Below, in pieces: positions 49,526-60,717 of a stretch of DNA of 64,000 nt. This DNA comes from Apostichopus japonicus (lineage: Eukaryota; Echinodermata; Holothuroidea; Aspidochirotida; Stichopodidae), in contig NC_092571.1 in NCBI RefSeq assembly GCF_037975245.1, positions 6,158,001-6,222,000 of the forward strand, written 5' to 3'. Every line of letters starts with the position of its first letter. The stretch's first letter is position 1. A program made the position numbers and the translations under genes. The notes below the pieces were generated by a model. That model did no database searches and was not told the origin of the DNA. It saw only the letters and a list, made by a program, of their open reading frames with translations.

Positions 49526-49810
49526 TGCCTGAGTACCTTTGTGTCATAATGGGTAAAGCTCTGGGTTTTATATCTCAGGTACTACTATACTTAATTCAAA
49601 CCCTGAGGGAATGTTTGAACTTTTCTCTGGACTCTGAAATTCCATCTCCGACAAAAAATTAAAAATTTTCTCTGACCTATGCAACCCACAATGGATCTAG
49701 GGTCATTGTATTGTGATAATGCTCATGTTTGAAAGCCAGTGAACATTACTTCTCTGCCACTAACCCCTGTGGATGGAAAAAAAACCCTAAAGAAATCACA
49801 AGGTCCATAC

Positions 49811-49976
49811 CTGCTGTTCTCATGTAAGGCAAGATGAAGTGTACTCTGCAGTACTTGCTTCCTCCAACGATAGATTTGACGCAGTCTGCAACCTCTCGTA
49901 ACTCAGACCTTTGCTTTAGTTCCTCTCTGATGTCACCTAGCATTTGATGAGGGAATGGTTTGGATGTCAAATATTC
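49811..49976 (-). CDS. FASTKD-family protein, FAST_2 exon
   Basis: A 166-bp exon between aatccacag| and |gtatgg, phase 0 in and phase 1 out. It encodes EYLTSKPFPHQMLGDIREEL, then a segment with CVKSIVGGSKYCRVHFILPY and MRTA. The L-x-x-I-VGG-x-x-x-x-R...LPY pattern is the FAST_2 subdomain. It splices naturally into the 42-nt exon (MRTA-D-IEICLDD). Confidence 0.92.
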
Positions 49977-50346
49977 CTGTGGATTTAAAAAAGATAGATA
50001 AGAGATTGTAATGCAAAATCTTTCTTCAAACACCTTCATGTTTTTGGGTTTTGAAAACAAAACAAAACATGGTCTAGTAAATATTTTAAATGTTCAACTG
50101 GTAAATTATCCACTACATCAGATGGTAATGCTGGTGACACTGAAGCCCAGGACAGCTTAAAATTTTCCCAAAATTTGGAAAAGAGACTTATCAGACCTGG
50201 AAAAATTCATGAAACCTTTAAATAAGTTGAAATTTGATTGAGCCCTGTTCAAAAATCTATGTAAATCTACACAATTTAACCTTCAGTCAAAATGAAGTTC
50301 ACCAGATGTCTGCCTTTTTTCTGGGGACTGTCCTCGGACCTCATGG

Positions 50347-50795
50347 ACCGTCTCTGGATTAAAAGTGTACATGGAATAGTCTCCGGATTAAAAGTGTACA
50401 TGGAATACTGTAGTCTCCAGATTTAAAGTGTACATGGAATAGTCTCCAGATTTAAAGTGTACATGGAATAGTCTCCGGATTTAAAGTGTACATGGAATAG
50501 TCTCCGGATTTAAAGTGTACATGGAATAGTCTCCAGATTTAAAGTGTACATGGAATAGTCTCCAGATTTAAAGTGTACATGGAATAGTCTCCGGATTTAA
50601 AGTGTACATGGAATAGTCTCCGGATTAAAAGTGTACATGGAATACTGTAGTCTCCAGATTTAAAGTGTACATGGAATAGTCTCCAGATTTAAAGTGTACA
50701 TGGAATACTGTAGTCTCCAGATTTAAAGTGTACATGGAATAGTCTCCGGATTTAAAGTGTACATGGAATAGTCTACGGATTTCATGTACTGTCAC
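50347..50795. repeat. 29-bp minisatellite in FASTKD intron
   Basis: About 15 units of GTCTCCGGATTTAAAGTGTA + CATGGAATA, some with an extra CTGTA. Confidence 0.95.
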
Positions 50796-51518
50796 CGATC
50801 ATTCCCAAATTTATTGAAAGGTCCAGAATAAAGTAAATTTGAAGAAACAAATGAACATAGTCTCTAGAGAATGTATGATAGAAACTTTGCACCTTCATTC
50901 TTGATACATATCACCACCAGACATTGAGATCTCAAAATCGCACACATTCCTTGATGTCAACATGGTGGGAGGGTTAGGGGGGACCATAATGGACATATTT
51001 ATCATAATGTTTTCATCAAAGTACCATAAGTCAGTACGCAACTATAGTTACATCAATTGGAACATACGTTGCACATTTCCCTAGGAAAACTGTAAAACAA
51101 TTCCAAGAGAGACCTACAGTATTACTAGCAAGATACAAACATTCTATCAAATCTGGAGACAAAATGTTGTAGAAAAAAACCCAAGCTAAGAATGAATATA
51201 TATATATACTTTTAAATTTTCCATTAATTGCTTTCTACTGTATCTATCTACTTGTACTGCACTGATTCCAAAACAGACAGTTTGTGTACTAGTAGTCAAT
51301 AAGCAAAGAATATAAACTGGGTTATTTTTTATGAAAAAGGTATGAACAGTCAAACTAACATGGAAATGTAAGGTTCCTGTATTAATAAAGAATAACAATT
51401 TTTTATACCAAAACTTCCTTGTCCTGTTAAAAGCCCTAATCAATTTAAGACAACAGGTGAAAGACAGATTCAAGACAATGTCAGAGAAATAAATCGAAAA
51501 GATTTTGATTTCACTTAC

Positions 51519-51622
51519 TAAGTTTAATCTTTGTTCTAGTTTCACTGGACTCTCTAAAGAAGCAGCAGCATGAAGCGTGAAGAGATTACTCCTAAGATCT
51601 ACTCCTTCTCTCTCTTCGTAGT
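51519..51622 (-). CDS. FASTKD-family protein, exon between FAST_1 and FAST_2
   Basis: A 104-bp exon between cttttttcag| and |gtaagt. It completes Asp with the G from 52001, then encodes YEEREGVDLRSNLFTLHAAA followed by SLESPVKLEQRLNL. It leaves in phase 0, matching the exon at 49811-49976. Confidence 0.88.
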
Positions 51623-52000
51623 CTGAAAAAAGAAAAAACGATACCCACAAGAATAGCTCCTTTTTCAAAGAATTTTACTCCCAAAAGATTTCCACACAAT
51701 GTTAATTTATAGAACTTGGTAAAAGTTTCGGGGAAATCATGACAAACGACACTGTCAAAATTAAATTTTTGACTGATCGGTCCCATTCTAAGTCGCTTGC
51801 CATTGAGATAAATTGTGTTGTATTACAAACTGTGGCAATTCCAACTATCAGTAACTCCATAACAGTACCCCAGTAACTTAAAATGTAACTTTCACCCTGA
51901 TACTTGGAACATATTCCACAATTCGCCAGTCCAAATTTTACCACTGAACTATCTTTTTGAAATTAAACCCCTCCAAACAATTACAGGAGCCAATACGAAC

Positions 52001-52631
52001 CTTTGATATGCTGTAAGAAACCGTCACTGAAGACCTTCTTCAAGAGGTCACTGGGATAGACATTTATGTAAGCCAACGAGAGTAGAAAAGAAATAAAATA
52101 GATGGGAAATGTCGCCATCTCCTCTCGTAATTCTTCCACCCTTGCTTGCAGAACATCGACAACCAGCTTCCAATCAGTGGGTTCGTAATTCAATGTCACA
52201 AACGACCAGATGATCTTGGCTACATCCTTACTGCGACACTGTTCGATCTTCTGTAGGACTTCTCTAGAGGCAACGTCCATCAGATCCTTGTGGAAATTAT
52301 GGAGTGTGGCAAAAATTACCACAAATTGCATGATTGACTTGATGGGATATCTGTGAGCTTCCTTAGCTATCTGGTCACCGAGTCTTTCAAACAGGCTGCT
52401 GTATCCATAGTAGTTATGACAAAACACTTTCAGAATACCGACGATGTGATAGCTGGGATGTCTCCAGAGGTCAGATGCAAACAAGACATCCCTCAACAAA
52501 TTCATGAAGTCGAGAGAACTGTGGTTGTAGTTTGATTTGTAGAAAGCTGTACAAACAGTTGCGATTTCGACAAAGGAGAGGTCCTTATCTCGTAATACTG
52601 TCACAGCCCTGGATTCCAAATCTGACATCAA
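52001..52631 (-). CDS. FASTKD-family protein, main helical-repeat / FAST_1 exon
   Basis: A long open segment ending in phase 1 at |gttcgt. It encodes alpha-helical repeats typical of FASTKD proteins: LRDKDLSFVEIATVCTAFYK, HPSYHIVGILKVFCHNYYGY, YPIKSIMQFVVIFATLHNFH, SKDVAKIIWSFVTLNYEP, and ends at GFLQHIK. The FAST_1 subdomain lies in the middle. No ATG start is proposed here, because similar helical coding continues upstream (52631-52773) but in a frame shifted by one base. Confidence 0.88.
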
Positions 52632-52773
52632 TCTCCTTGGAACACCTCAACTTTCAGCAGCTGTTTCAACTGCCAGTCACTACTTCTGATCACACTTTCT
52701 TGACTAAACACATTTGCACATTCTTTGAAATACTTGGATACCATCAAAAACTTGATTTTGTATCTCAATGCAG
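52631..52773 (-). CDS. FASTKD-family protein, upstream part of helical region (frame break at 52630)
   Basis: After tttcatctag| the frame reads ALRYKIKFLMVSKYFKECAN, then a segment with WQLKQLLKVEVFQGD, then hits TGA at 52628-52630. One extra base near 52630 (GATTGATG read as GAT TTG ATG) would join it without interruption to LMSDLESRAVTVL downstream. So there is either a one-base deletion (assembly error or real mutation) or an intron I have not resolved. Confidence 0.6.
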
Positions 52774-52865
52774 CTAGATGAAACAGGAATTATTCAAATT
52801 CTTGTTGCGGTAACCTGGCGCAAGAATCCGACATGGTCAACAACGACGACAAGAAGTACTTAAAC

Positions 52866-53400
52866 TTAGAACAGGCAATACTCTTGCAAATGCTTCCTTT
52901 GAAGACTTAACAAGGATTGGAAGAACTCAGTTAATGCAACTGCTGGTATCCTCCCAACAAGACAGCTATCATTCAATCGACTTAAAATGGTGAGCGTACT
53001 ATCCTTCTTAGAAGTTGGCGTTAACAGCAAAACGGCTACATCAGCATAACTGGGGCTTCCAAGTTGAAATAACCGTGGAGTTCCTATTGTGTGGAACCTT
53101 TCAAACTGCATTGGCGATGAATATTTATCCAAATATTCACTACCATTTAGTAAGCCTTCCAGCTGTACCTTAGAACTATAGAATCGCGATTCTTTGGCTG
53201 GAATTGGTGAATATTCCCAAGTTAGGATCTTGCAGCTGCTTGTATATGGTGTTGAGAAACGCATGGTTCTCCAACAAACTGTCAGCCTACAGTAGTACAA
53301 ATTCTCCTGTTCATCATCACCCTGCAGGAGAGACCTCTTGAAAGACTCCTCAAGGACCACCCAGAGACTTCTAAAAGCTTTGTCTTGGACATAACTGTCA
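52866..53400 (-). CDS. FASTKD-family protein, N-terminal coding segment
   Basis: The open frame includes LWVVLEESFKRSLL, FHTIGTPRLFQLGSPSYADV and LTEFFQSLLSLQRKHLQEYC, hydrophobic and helical as in FASTKD N-terminal regions. A possible acceptor (ccctacag|TCCCATTAAATG) lies near 53413. The frame stays open upstream to about 53555 but begins there with no ATG and low-complexity residues, so the true start and any mitochondrial presequence lie further upstream and were not found. The downstream splice donor is uncertain. Confidence 0.6.
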
Positions 53401-53929
53401 TTTAATGGGACTGTAGGGTACCCACAGTAGTGTATAGGAAAGTATGTTGCTACTGTACAAGTACATGCTGAGGGAATGTGTGAGGTGGGGGTGGGGGGTT
53501 GGGATGAAAGAAAAAAGAATATTAGAGGCTGAAACCTTGATATGTCATAGTCCAAGGAAAAAATGAAAATTGCATCCTAGTTAATTCATTTACAGTTTTT
53601 CCTGTTTCAAGATTAAAATCTCTGGACTGCTCAGGACAATAAGTGTAACAGGCTTCAGCCTTTGAAGCTACATATTTTACATTCAAACTTGTGTTGCTAG
53701 GCTTAGGCCTAACACTAGTATATACTGCATATATTGCTATGTTAAGTTAGCTTGCACATATTTATTGTTCTGGTTCCTGCAGATGAATGTTCATTTCTAC
53801 TATTCTGGGCTGGTTGTAACTGTACAATAAGGGGATTCAATGCGATGTGATTTTTTTAGTTTTTACTTAAATCAAAAGAATACTTGAGGACTTGCACTGG
53901 TGACCGACATATTTTGGGCATATCAATTA

Positions 53930-55285
53930 CAGACCTGTCAACCTGTTTGACCCCAAAATAGGGAGAATAACATTTTTCAGGGCCCAAAAAACGGGAGAAT
54001 ATGGGGAAAATAGGGAGGTTGGTAATTTTCAACTGAAATTATATAAATACTCCTAAATAAATACAGTAGTCTACAGTACCGCTCATGTATAACTGGACAT
54101 GTGTATGCGCACAGGATCGTATAAAGACATATAAACAAGTACAATCGCGTATAAATATTCGTTGACAAACAAATTGTCGTGTAGACACCTTGTATAATCC
54201 CTGTACGAGTTTATACGCAGGTTATGCTATTGTGCTCAATGAATAGGGTTTTAAGTCGCCGAAAGAATTAGTGAGATGTTTGAAACAGCTGTTTCTTAAA
54301 TTGTAGTTTAAGACGTGATATTCACCTAGCATCGAAGAGGACGCAGGTAAAGTGTGTGCCAGCATAGAACTTAACTGTTTTTTGTCGTATACAAGTAGCC
54401 TACATGCGAACTGCACACATTCGGTACGCCGCATATACAAACAAGTGACAACTTGTGTTTATTAAACTTGTGCACCATGGCATATGCACAGTGCACGCCG
54501 TACGACTGTACTGTATTCAGGACTCGACCAAGGCCAACGTACAATAACGACATTGGGCGAAGTCTGAGAACTGACAAAGCAGCCTGATATTGGTTGAGAG
54601 TCCCGCACGCGAATTTCTTTTTCCTGAACCTTTCGGGCAGTGTACGTTGAGTTTAGCCAATCAGAGCGAGGCTGTGTTGATGACGTACTACAGTAAGATG
54701 GCGGCGTGCTTACCAAATGTTGAAGTGGGGAAATCACATTCGATAAGTCAACATAATTGTTGTACTACAGCAGAAAGTATTAATGTATATAAGCCTTTTC
54801 AATTCATGATATAATACTTGGACGTAACTACTTGGACATGAGAAAAAGTGGCGGAAAAAATCCACACGGGGCCTCGAACTCACGGTCTTTCGTTTCCCAC
54901 CTTATGTTTTGAAGCGACGCATTTACCCGACTGACCATCTTTACTGAGTAGTACGTCATCAACACGAGCGAGGCTGTGTACGTCATCATCACAGCCTCGC
55001 TCTGATTGGCTAAACTCCACGTACACTGCCCGAAAGGTTCAGGAAAAGAAAATTCGCGTCCCGCACAGCACTGTGTCAGTCGTAACGTGTTTATAAACAG
55101 TCAATCTATTTTTAGATTACACTTATTACGCGATAGGCATAGGACTAACTGTTGGCTGTTTTCAGAAATTTCGCAAGTGATGAAACATTAAAAAACCGGG
55201 AGAATAGAATATGAAACCGAGAGGCCGGGAGATTCGGGTAAAAACCGGGAGTCTCCCGGTAAAACCGGGAGAGTTGACAGGTCTG
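53930..55285. mobile_element. hAT-like element, 1356 bp, hosting another element
   Basis: Ends are CAGACCTGTCAAC and GTTGACAGGTCTG. A 6-bp direct repeat CAATTA flanks it (53924-53929 and 55286-55291). Just inside each end are ACGGGAGAA / CCGGGAGAA-type subterminal repeats (about 53980-54020 and 55195-55272). The inverted-repeat element at 54608-55058 sits inside. No transposase was recognised. Confidence 0.82.
54608..55058. mobile_element. Nested long-inverted-repeat element, 451 bp, with tRNA-like core
   Basis: Arms of about 85 bp (CGCGAATT...CCTGAACCTTTCGGGCAG...CCAATCAGAGCGAGGCTGTG) are inverted copies. A 7-bp direct repeat TCCCGCA flanks it (54601-54607 and 55059-55065). On the minus strand, about 54865-54940 has an A-box-like TGGTCAGTCGGG and a B-box-like GAGTTCGAGGCC. 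Near the left arm is AAGATGGCGGC, a YY1-type site. Confidence 0.82.
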
Positions 55286-55974
55286 CAATTAGCATTTGAA
55301 TATATACAATTATGTATACTGGATGGTCAGGTTATTTTAAGTTTGTATTGGGAACAAGTTTAGTATTAGTTAATATTGGTAATCTTCTCTCACCAGACAG
55401 CAGTGCATGTCTAGTGCAAATGATAGGAAAATAAAACGTTTGTCTCCGTGTCTAAGAAGTTTACTTTGACTCCATGTAATCTATGTAAGTAATTTACACG
55501 AAAATAAAACGTTTCAAACGTCTTTTTTATTACTCAAAGTCATACCATGCGAACATTTTGAACCACGGCAGCGACACATCATACCATGCGTGCAGCGGAA
55601 TTGGTAGAACATTATACGGGAAAGTTACAGAAACTGGAAAATTAAAAATACCGTAATCCCCATACCACTGATTGACCGAAGGCTAGGTGCTAGGTTCTAC
55701 ACAGACATTATGCTTTAAGTTACATTCGGCCCTATTCCGCGAAGTTCGTGCAAGGTACAGTACATAGCATTCATAGAAATGCATATAACTTTTTTGAAAT
55801 GTAAAACTGCGTAATCAATACTTATTTACTATCATTAGGCCTATCCTTTTGTAATTGATCTTGTTTATTTACCGTAGTATTACATTTCGTGGAAACCTCT
55901 GAGCAATATGTACAGTATGGTGCTCTGCGACAAAATTATGGTCGTTAGCTAGTGAAGTGATATGGCTTTGATAT

Positions 55975-56444
55975 GGTAGCATACGCCCATTAAAAGCCCC
56001 ATTGACTTACACACTAAATCACAAAAGTAATGTGGTCTCTAAGTCTAGATAGAAGTTTTCACTAGCTTAACGCTACCCATCACCGGATAGCTGACAAGTT
56101 GGCCTTTCATGGCACCATCAATTTTCCGTACCATGACCATGAAAATTTTTTGCTATCCGAGCCGGAAGTTTTCGTCACTTGTAAACAAACCTCTTCACTC
56201 AGTGGTAAACAAATTTCCTACGCTGCTCCTGGGAAGCCTAAAGGGGTCTAAAATTGCCTCAATTGACCCAATTTTTTCACCACATGTACTTCCATTCATG
56301 CTCTTCAACATGAAAGCCACAAAAAACTAGATTATGATTGATAACAGGTCACAAAAGATGTTCTCCTGCTGCTTTTTGGCACTTTTCCTGAGATAGGAGA
56401 ACAATCGAGCGGATTGATATAGACTCTAATAGGAGTATGCCACC
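55975..56444 (+). mobile_element. 470-bp inverted-repeat element, copy 1
   Basis: It starts GGTAGCATACGCCCATTA and ends TAATAGGAGTATGCCACC, imperfect inverted repeats. Left flank ATAT, right flank TTAA. It appears identical to copy 2. It carries a 73-codon frame (MAPSIFRTM... to ATKN) whose sequence is simply that of the element. Confidence 0.9.
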
Positions 56445-56448
56445 TTAA

Positions 56449-58241
56449 GTGAGAGTTGAATTTTTTTTTTTTTTCCAAAATGATACTTTTCATAGTCGTC
56501 ACAATATAAACCACAACAGAATTATATGCAATTATCATTTTAGGTCCATAAAGATGTATTTTCAGAGATTTCAGTATGCACGGTGCAGTGTGTAAATACA
56601 CATATGAGCAATACTGTGTAAGCAGTAACCAGGTCTATGTCTGCAACAACACTTCCAGTCACCAATTTTGATAAGCTTGACCAATTTGGGTGCATCTATG
56701 ATTCTTGCAGGTATTATTGGTATCCCTGATCACAATCCACTTGGTCTGGCTTGCCCTACCTGCAGAAACATCATCCATAGAAGGGTTAGCGGTGAGGGCT
56801 TTTTCGTCTCTGGCTCTGAAAAGTGATGAAAACTACTTTTGTTTAGCTCAGCAGATTCCTCACAAACTGACCCACAGGACATACCCCAATGTATTCCTGA
56901 ACTGTTTGGAACATGTTAAACTGATATTGCATGTCACTCCAGTGCAACTGTTAAGTTACTAAGAATAAAAGAAGAGAATTGAAGGTGTTCTTTGCCAAAA
57001 CTGGATCATCGGGATTTGTAAACAACAGCCTCACTGTAACAGTATTACAGCAGTCAAAAGGAAAGCTTACTGGAATGCTATCTAGATACACTGTTCACCT
57101 CAATAGCATATCCAGTCCATTTAAAGGTTTGTGCATAGGTTGTTACAATGTATTAAAGACAGTTATAAGAGAAGAGAGGTGGATAGGGGGGCATATTTCA
57201 TGATAAAACATTCAAATTTGTTGCTCGGCAGAGAACAACAACGTCAAATTACCTTATTCTCCATTGGTGGCAAGCACTGGTTCCTATAGTTACTACAGTA
57301 GATCTCCCATGGAAGCATCAGGATATCTCTTTCTGCTGTCAGAGTTGTTTGGGATTTGTTGTTACCTCATCTAACCAGTTGAGTCCATTGATACCACACC
57401 CATTCAAAGTATATCGCTGTGCATGCTGAGGACTTAGCACATCAACTTTCTCTGAAATTGACAAAACAACAGAAAACTAATGAGGAGTGAATAGGCTCAA
57501 AACCCCCTTGATGCACATTGGCAGAAGCAGAATATGCATACCTTTGTGGATTATTTGCTAAATAAGACTCAAAACATTCTCTGTGCAAGGTATTAACCCT
57601 CAGCAGCCACTCCACTTAGGATACAGACCTCATACAACATTGTGCTACAGCTGGTGTAGACTTGGTCTAGGATACTAACGTAGCGCCATTATGAACCTGA
57701 GGCCTAGGCCTAAGCTAACAACATTAGAGGTATTTCATGCATTGAAACTGAGTTTTTGTCCTTAGTTAAACACCAGGTACTTCCAGCTTTAGCAAAAATA
57801 ACCTAAAGTATGATTACCATGTAATTTAGGTGCCCACAGATGTCAAATTTCACTGAACTTAGTCGTTCATGTCACACACACTGCAGGCTTTTTGGTCTGA
57901 TTCTGAAGGATTTTGAATTTCGTGCATTTGGCACCTACTTAGCAGATTCAAGGCAGGAATCATACTACGGAAGCTTTGGTAGGTCAAGGCTTAATGACCC
58001 AATAGTTTATTGGGGAGGAAAACTGGTTAGAAATGCTCAGAAGGCTGTTCTAGTCTAATGTATGGACACGCACATGCTCTTTGTGGTACTTTAAGGCTGT
58101 AATACTAATTTATGCGTAAAAATCACCCAAGCGTGAAATTTTCTGACGTTTGCTTGAAAACCATTTTTACACACCATAGCAACTACTTTGATCCAAAATT
58201 GGGACTTCTAGCACTTAAAATGAAAAATTTGGCATTTTTGC
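56449..58241. other. Segment between identical 470-bp elements
   Basis: 1.8 kb bounded by TTAA on both sides. Open frames at 56705-56962, 56979-57203 and 57840-58058 match no family I recognise. Confidence 0.5.
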
Positions 58242-58245
58242 TTAA

Positions 58246-58715
58246 GGTAGCATACGCCCATTAAAAGCCCCATTGACTTACACACTAAATCACAAAAGTA
58301 ATGTGGTCTCTAAGTCTAGATAGAAGTTTTCACTAGCTTAACGCTACCCATCACCGGATAGCTGACAAGTTGGCCTTTCATGGCACCATCAATTTTCCGT
58401 ACCATGACCATGAAAATTTTTTGCTATCCGAGCCGGAAGTTTTCGTCACTTGTAAACAAACCTCTTCACTCAGTGGTAAACAAATTTCCTACGCTGCTCC
58501 TGGGAAGCCTAAAGGGGTCTAAAATTGCCTCAATTGACCCAATTTTTTCACCACATGTACTTCCATTCATGCTCTTCAACATGAAAGCCACAAAAAACTA
58601 GATTATGATTGATAACAGGTCACAAAAGATGTTCTCCTGCTGCTTTTTGGCACTTTTCCTGAGATAGGAGAACAATCGAGCGGATTGATATAGACTCTAA
58701 TAGGAGTATGCCACC
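58246..58715 (+). mobile_element. 470-bp inverted-repeat element, copy 2
   Basis: Same length and, by eye, the same sequence as copy 1. Left flank TTAA (58242-58245), right flank ATAT (58716-58719): the flanks of copy 1 exchanged. Confidence 0.9.
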
Positions 58716-58763
58716 ATATAGACTGAGTAGACTGACATGCATATAACTACATTCATCGATTCA

Positions 58764-59233
58764 GGTGGCATACTCCTATTAGAGTCTATATCAATCCGCT
58801 CGATTGTTCTCCTATCTCAGGAAAAGTGCCAAAAAGCAGCGGGAGAACATCTTTTGTGACCTGTTATCAATCATAATCTAGTTTTTGTGGCTTGCATGTT
58901 GAAAAGCATGAATGGAAGTACATGTGGTGAGAAAATTGGGTCAATTGAGGCAATTTTAGACCCCTTTAGGCCTCCCAGGAGCAGCGTAGGAAATTTGTTT
59001 ACAACTGAGTGAAGAGGTTTGTTTACAAGTGACGAAAACTTCCGGCTCGAATAGCAAAAAAATGTCACGGTCATGGTACGGAAAATTGATGGTGCCATGA
59101 AAGGCCAACTTGTCAGCTTTCCCGTGATGGGTAGTGTTTAGCTAGTGAAAACTTCTATCTAGACTTAGGAACCACATGACTTTTGTGATTTAGTGTGTAA
59201 GTCAATGGGGCTTTTTAATAGTCTTATGCTACC
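58764..59233 (-). mobile_element. 470-bp inverted-repeat element, copy 3, opposite orientation
   Basis: Also 470 bp, slightly diverged, flanked by TTCA on both sides (58760-58763 and 59234-59237). This shows that the family makes 4-bp target duplications. Superfamily not assigned. Confidence 0.9.
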
Positions 59234-59321
59234 TTCAGCTACCTAACATGTAGATTTGTATCCATGAGCCAAACTCACAGTAATACATGCATGCAAGAAT
59301 CCATAAAAATTAATGCACCAA

Positions 59322-59590
59322 GTATTGTCATACTCCCATTGAAAAGTGCCAAAAAAAAAAAAACAGCAGGAGAACATCTTTGTTTTATATGTTTTCAAAT
59401 AGGATATGATTTTCTGTGGCTTGGATGTTGAAGAGCTTGAATGGAAGGACATGTGGTGCAAAGATTGGGTGAATTGATGGAATTTTGTAACAACTTGAGG
59501 CTTCCCAGGAGCAGCGTACGAAAATTGTTTACTATCGAGTAAAGGGTTTTGTTTACAAGTGACGAAATCTTCAATTGTCTTGATGTGGAA
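59322..59590 (-). mobile_element. 470-bp family, decayed partial copy 4
   Basis: Matches the central part of the family (translated KISSLVNKTLYSIVNNFRTL versus KFSSLVNKPLHSVVNKFPTL) with many substitutions and missing ends. Confidence 0.75.
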
Positions 59591-60717
59591 GCGCATAAAT
59601 CAAAGTAGAGATGATGTGCCAATAAGGAGGATTGGAGGTGACACAGAGCAGTTAAGAAATTCTGTGTTTAAATCTGGATATGTTTCTCCGTGCGAGCAGA
59701 CGGTTCAGTGTGCTTAACTTGCTCCTCTTCTAGCTCAAAGTCTTAACTGCGTCATGATATAGAAATCTGCATGCATCCCGACAGGCCAAGCCCTCAGATA
59801 TCAACGTGGAGGGGGGGGGGGGGGGTATGATTTGTCAGTTGACAACTTCTAGCTATACTTTAGCGGACCCTAAACGTGACGGACTTAGTGTGTAAGATAA
59901 TGGAAGGATTACTTCCGGTACGACACCTACAACAGCTATAAAATAGAAAGCTCCTGATTAAAACCCTAAGAGGGCTGCCAACTGTGACTGAAATAAACAC
60001 CGTCGCGTTCTGACTTTACAGGGATGATAAAGGTCAGTCTCTTAACATTAGCAATTCCGTTAGATTTGTACAGTTTTTCTGATCATAGAATAGTTACAAT
60101 ACTACGTTGGCTTAATAGGTACATAGGAAAAGGAAACAAGTCTGCTCTAATCTGAAACTTTGGACTTTTTGTCTCTTCATTTGGACCTTTTTTTTGGATC
60201 CAAATTTTGAATGGAAAAAAAGAGGCAACATTTTGAGATAAAAAGACAACATTGTGAGATTTGGGGACTCTGTTTTTCTTTCCCAAGTCCTTATTAAGCC
60301 ACCGTACAATGCTGACACATGGTGCACACAATATTAAACTGCCACATGCAACCATCACAGTAGTCTACTGCTGTACACATGTAGGCCTAAGTAAAGGTTT
60401 AGTAGCTACAGCGTGATAGTCTGACGTCTATCTTGTCCGTGCGCGCATGCAAACAGTGATACAAGAGCGCTCACAATAATATCAGCATAAAATCAGAAGC
60501 GCGCGCTCCGAAATATTTGTCTGCATTGCATGCTGTACGTACATAATACCTCCGCGCGCGCGTGTGCGTTGATCTATATACGAGTGTTTACTATACCGTC
60601 ATACACAGTGGATTTTCAATGGAAAATATTTGTTGTCATTTTGTAGGCGTCCATATCAACACGTACTGTACTGTACTGTACTGTACTGGGCAGTTCTCTC
60701 TCCATTGCAAGCAGTGT
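59578..60717. repeat. Direct segmental duplication, copy 1
   Basis: From GTCTTGATGTGGAAGCGCAT onward, this is nearly identical to 62863-64000, offset 3283 bp. The only difference noticed is the length of a G run (about 59811-59824). No gene was recognised. It includes a CGCGCGCG/GTGTGCG patch and (GTACT)n near 60665-60688. Confidence 0.93.

Noticed and set aside
54697-54814. ATGGCGGCG as a gene start
   Set aside because: It lies in an inverted-repeat transposon next to its arm; the frame is short and has no splice partner. More likely a YY1-type site.
56109-56330. 73-codon frame repeated in three element copies as a conserved gene
   Set aside because: Two copies are identical because the DNA is identical. 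In the other copies the frame drifts with the element, and there is no recognisable domain.
60083-60358. 91-codon minus-strand frame present twice (also 63366-63641)
   Set aside because: The two are the same DNA in a recent duplication, so identity is not evidence of selection; no domain recognised.
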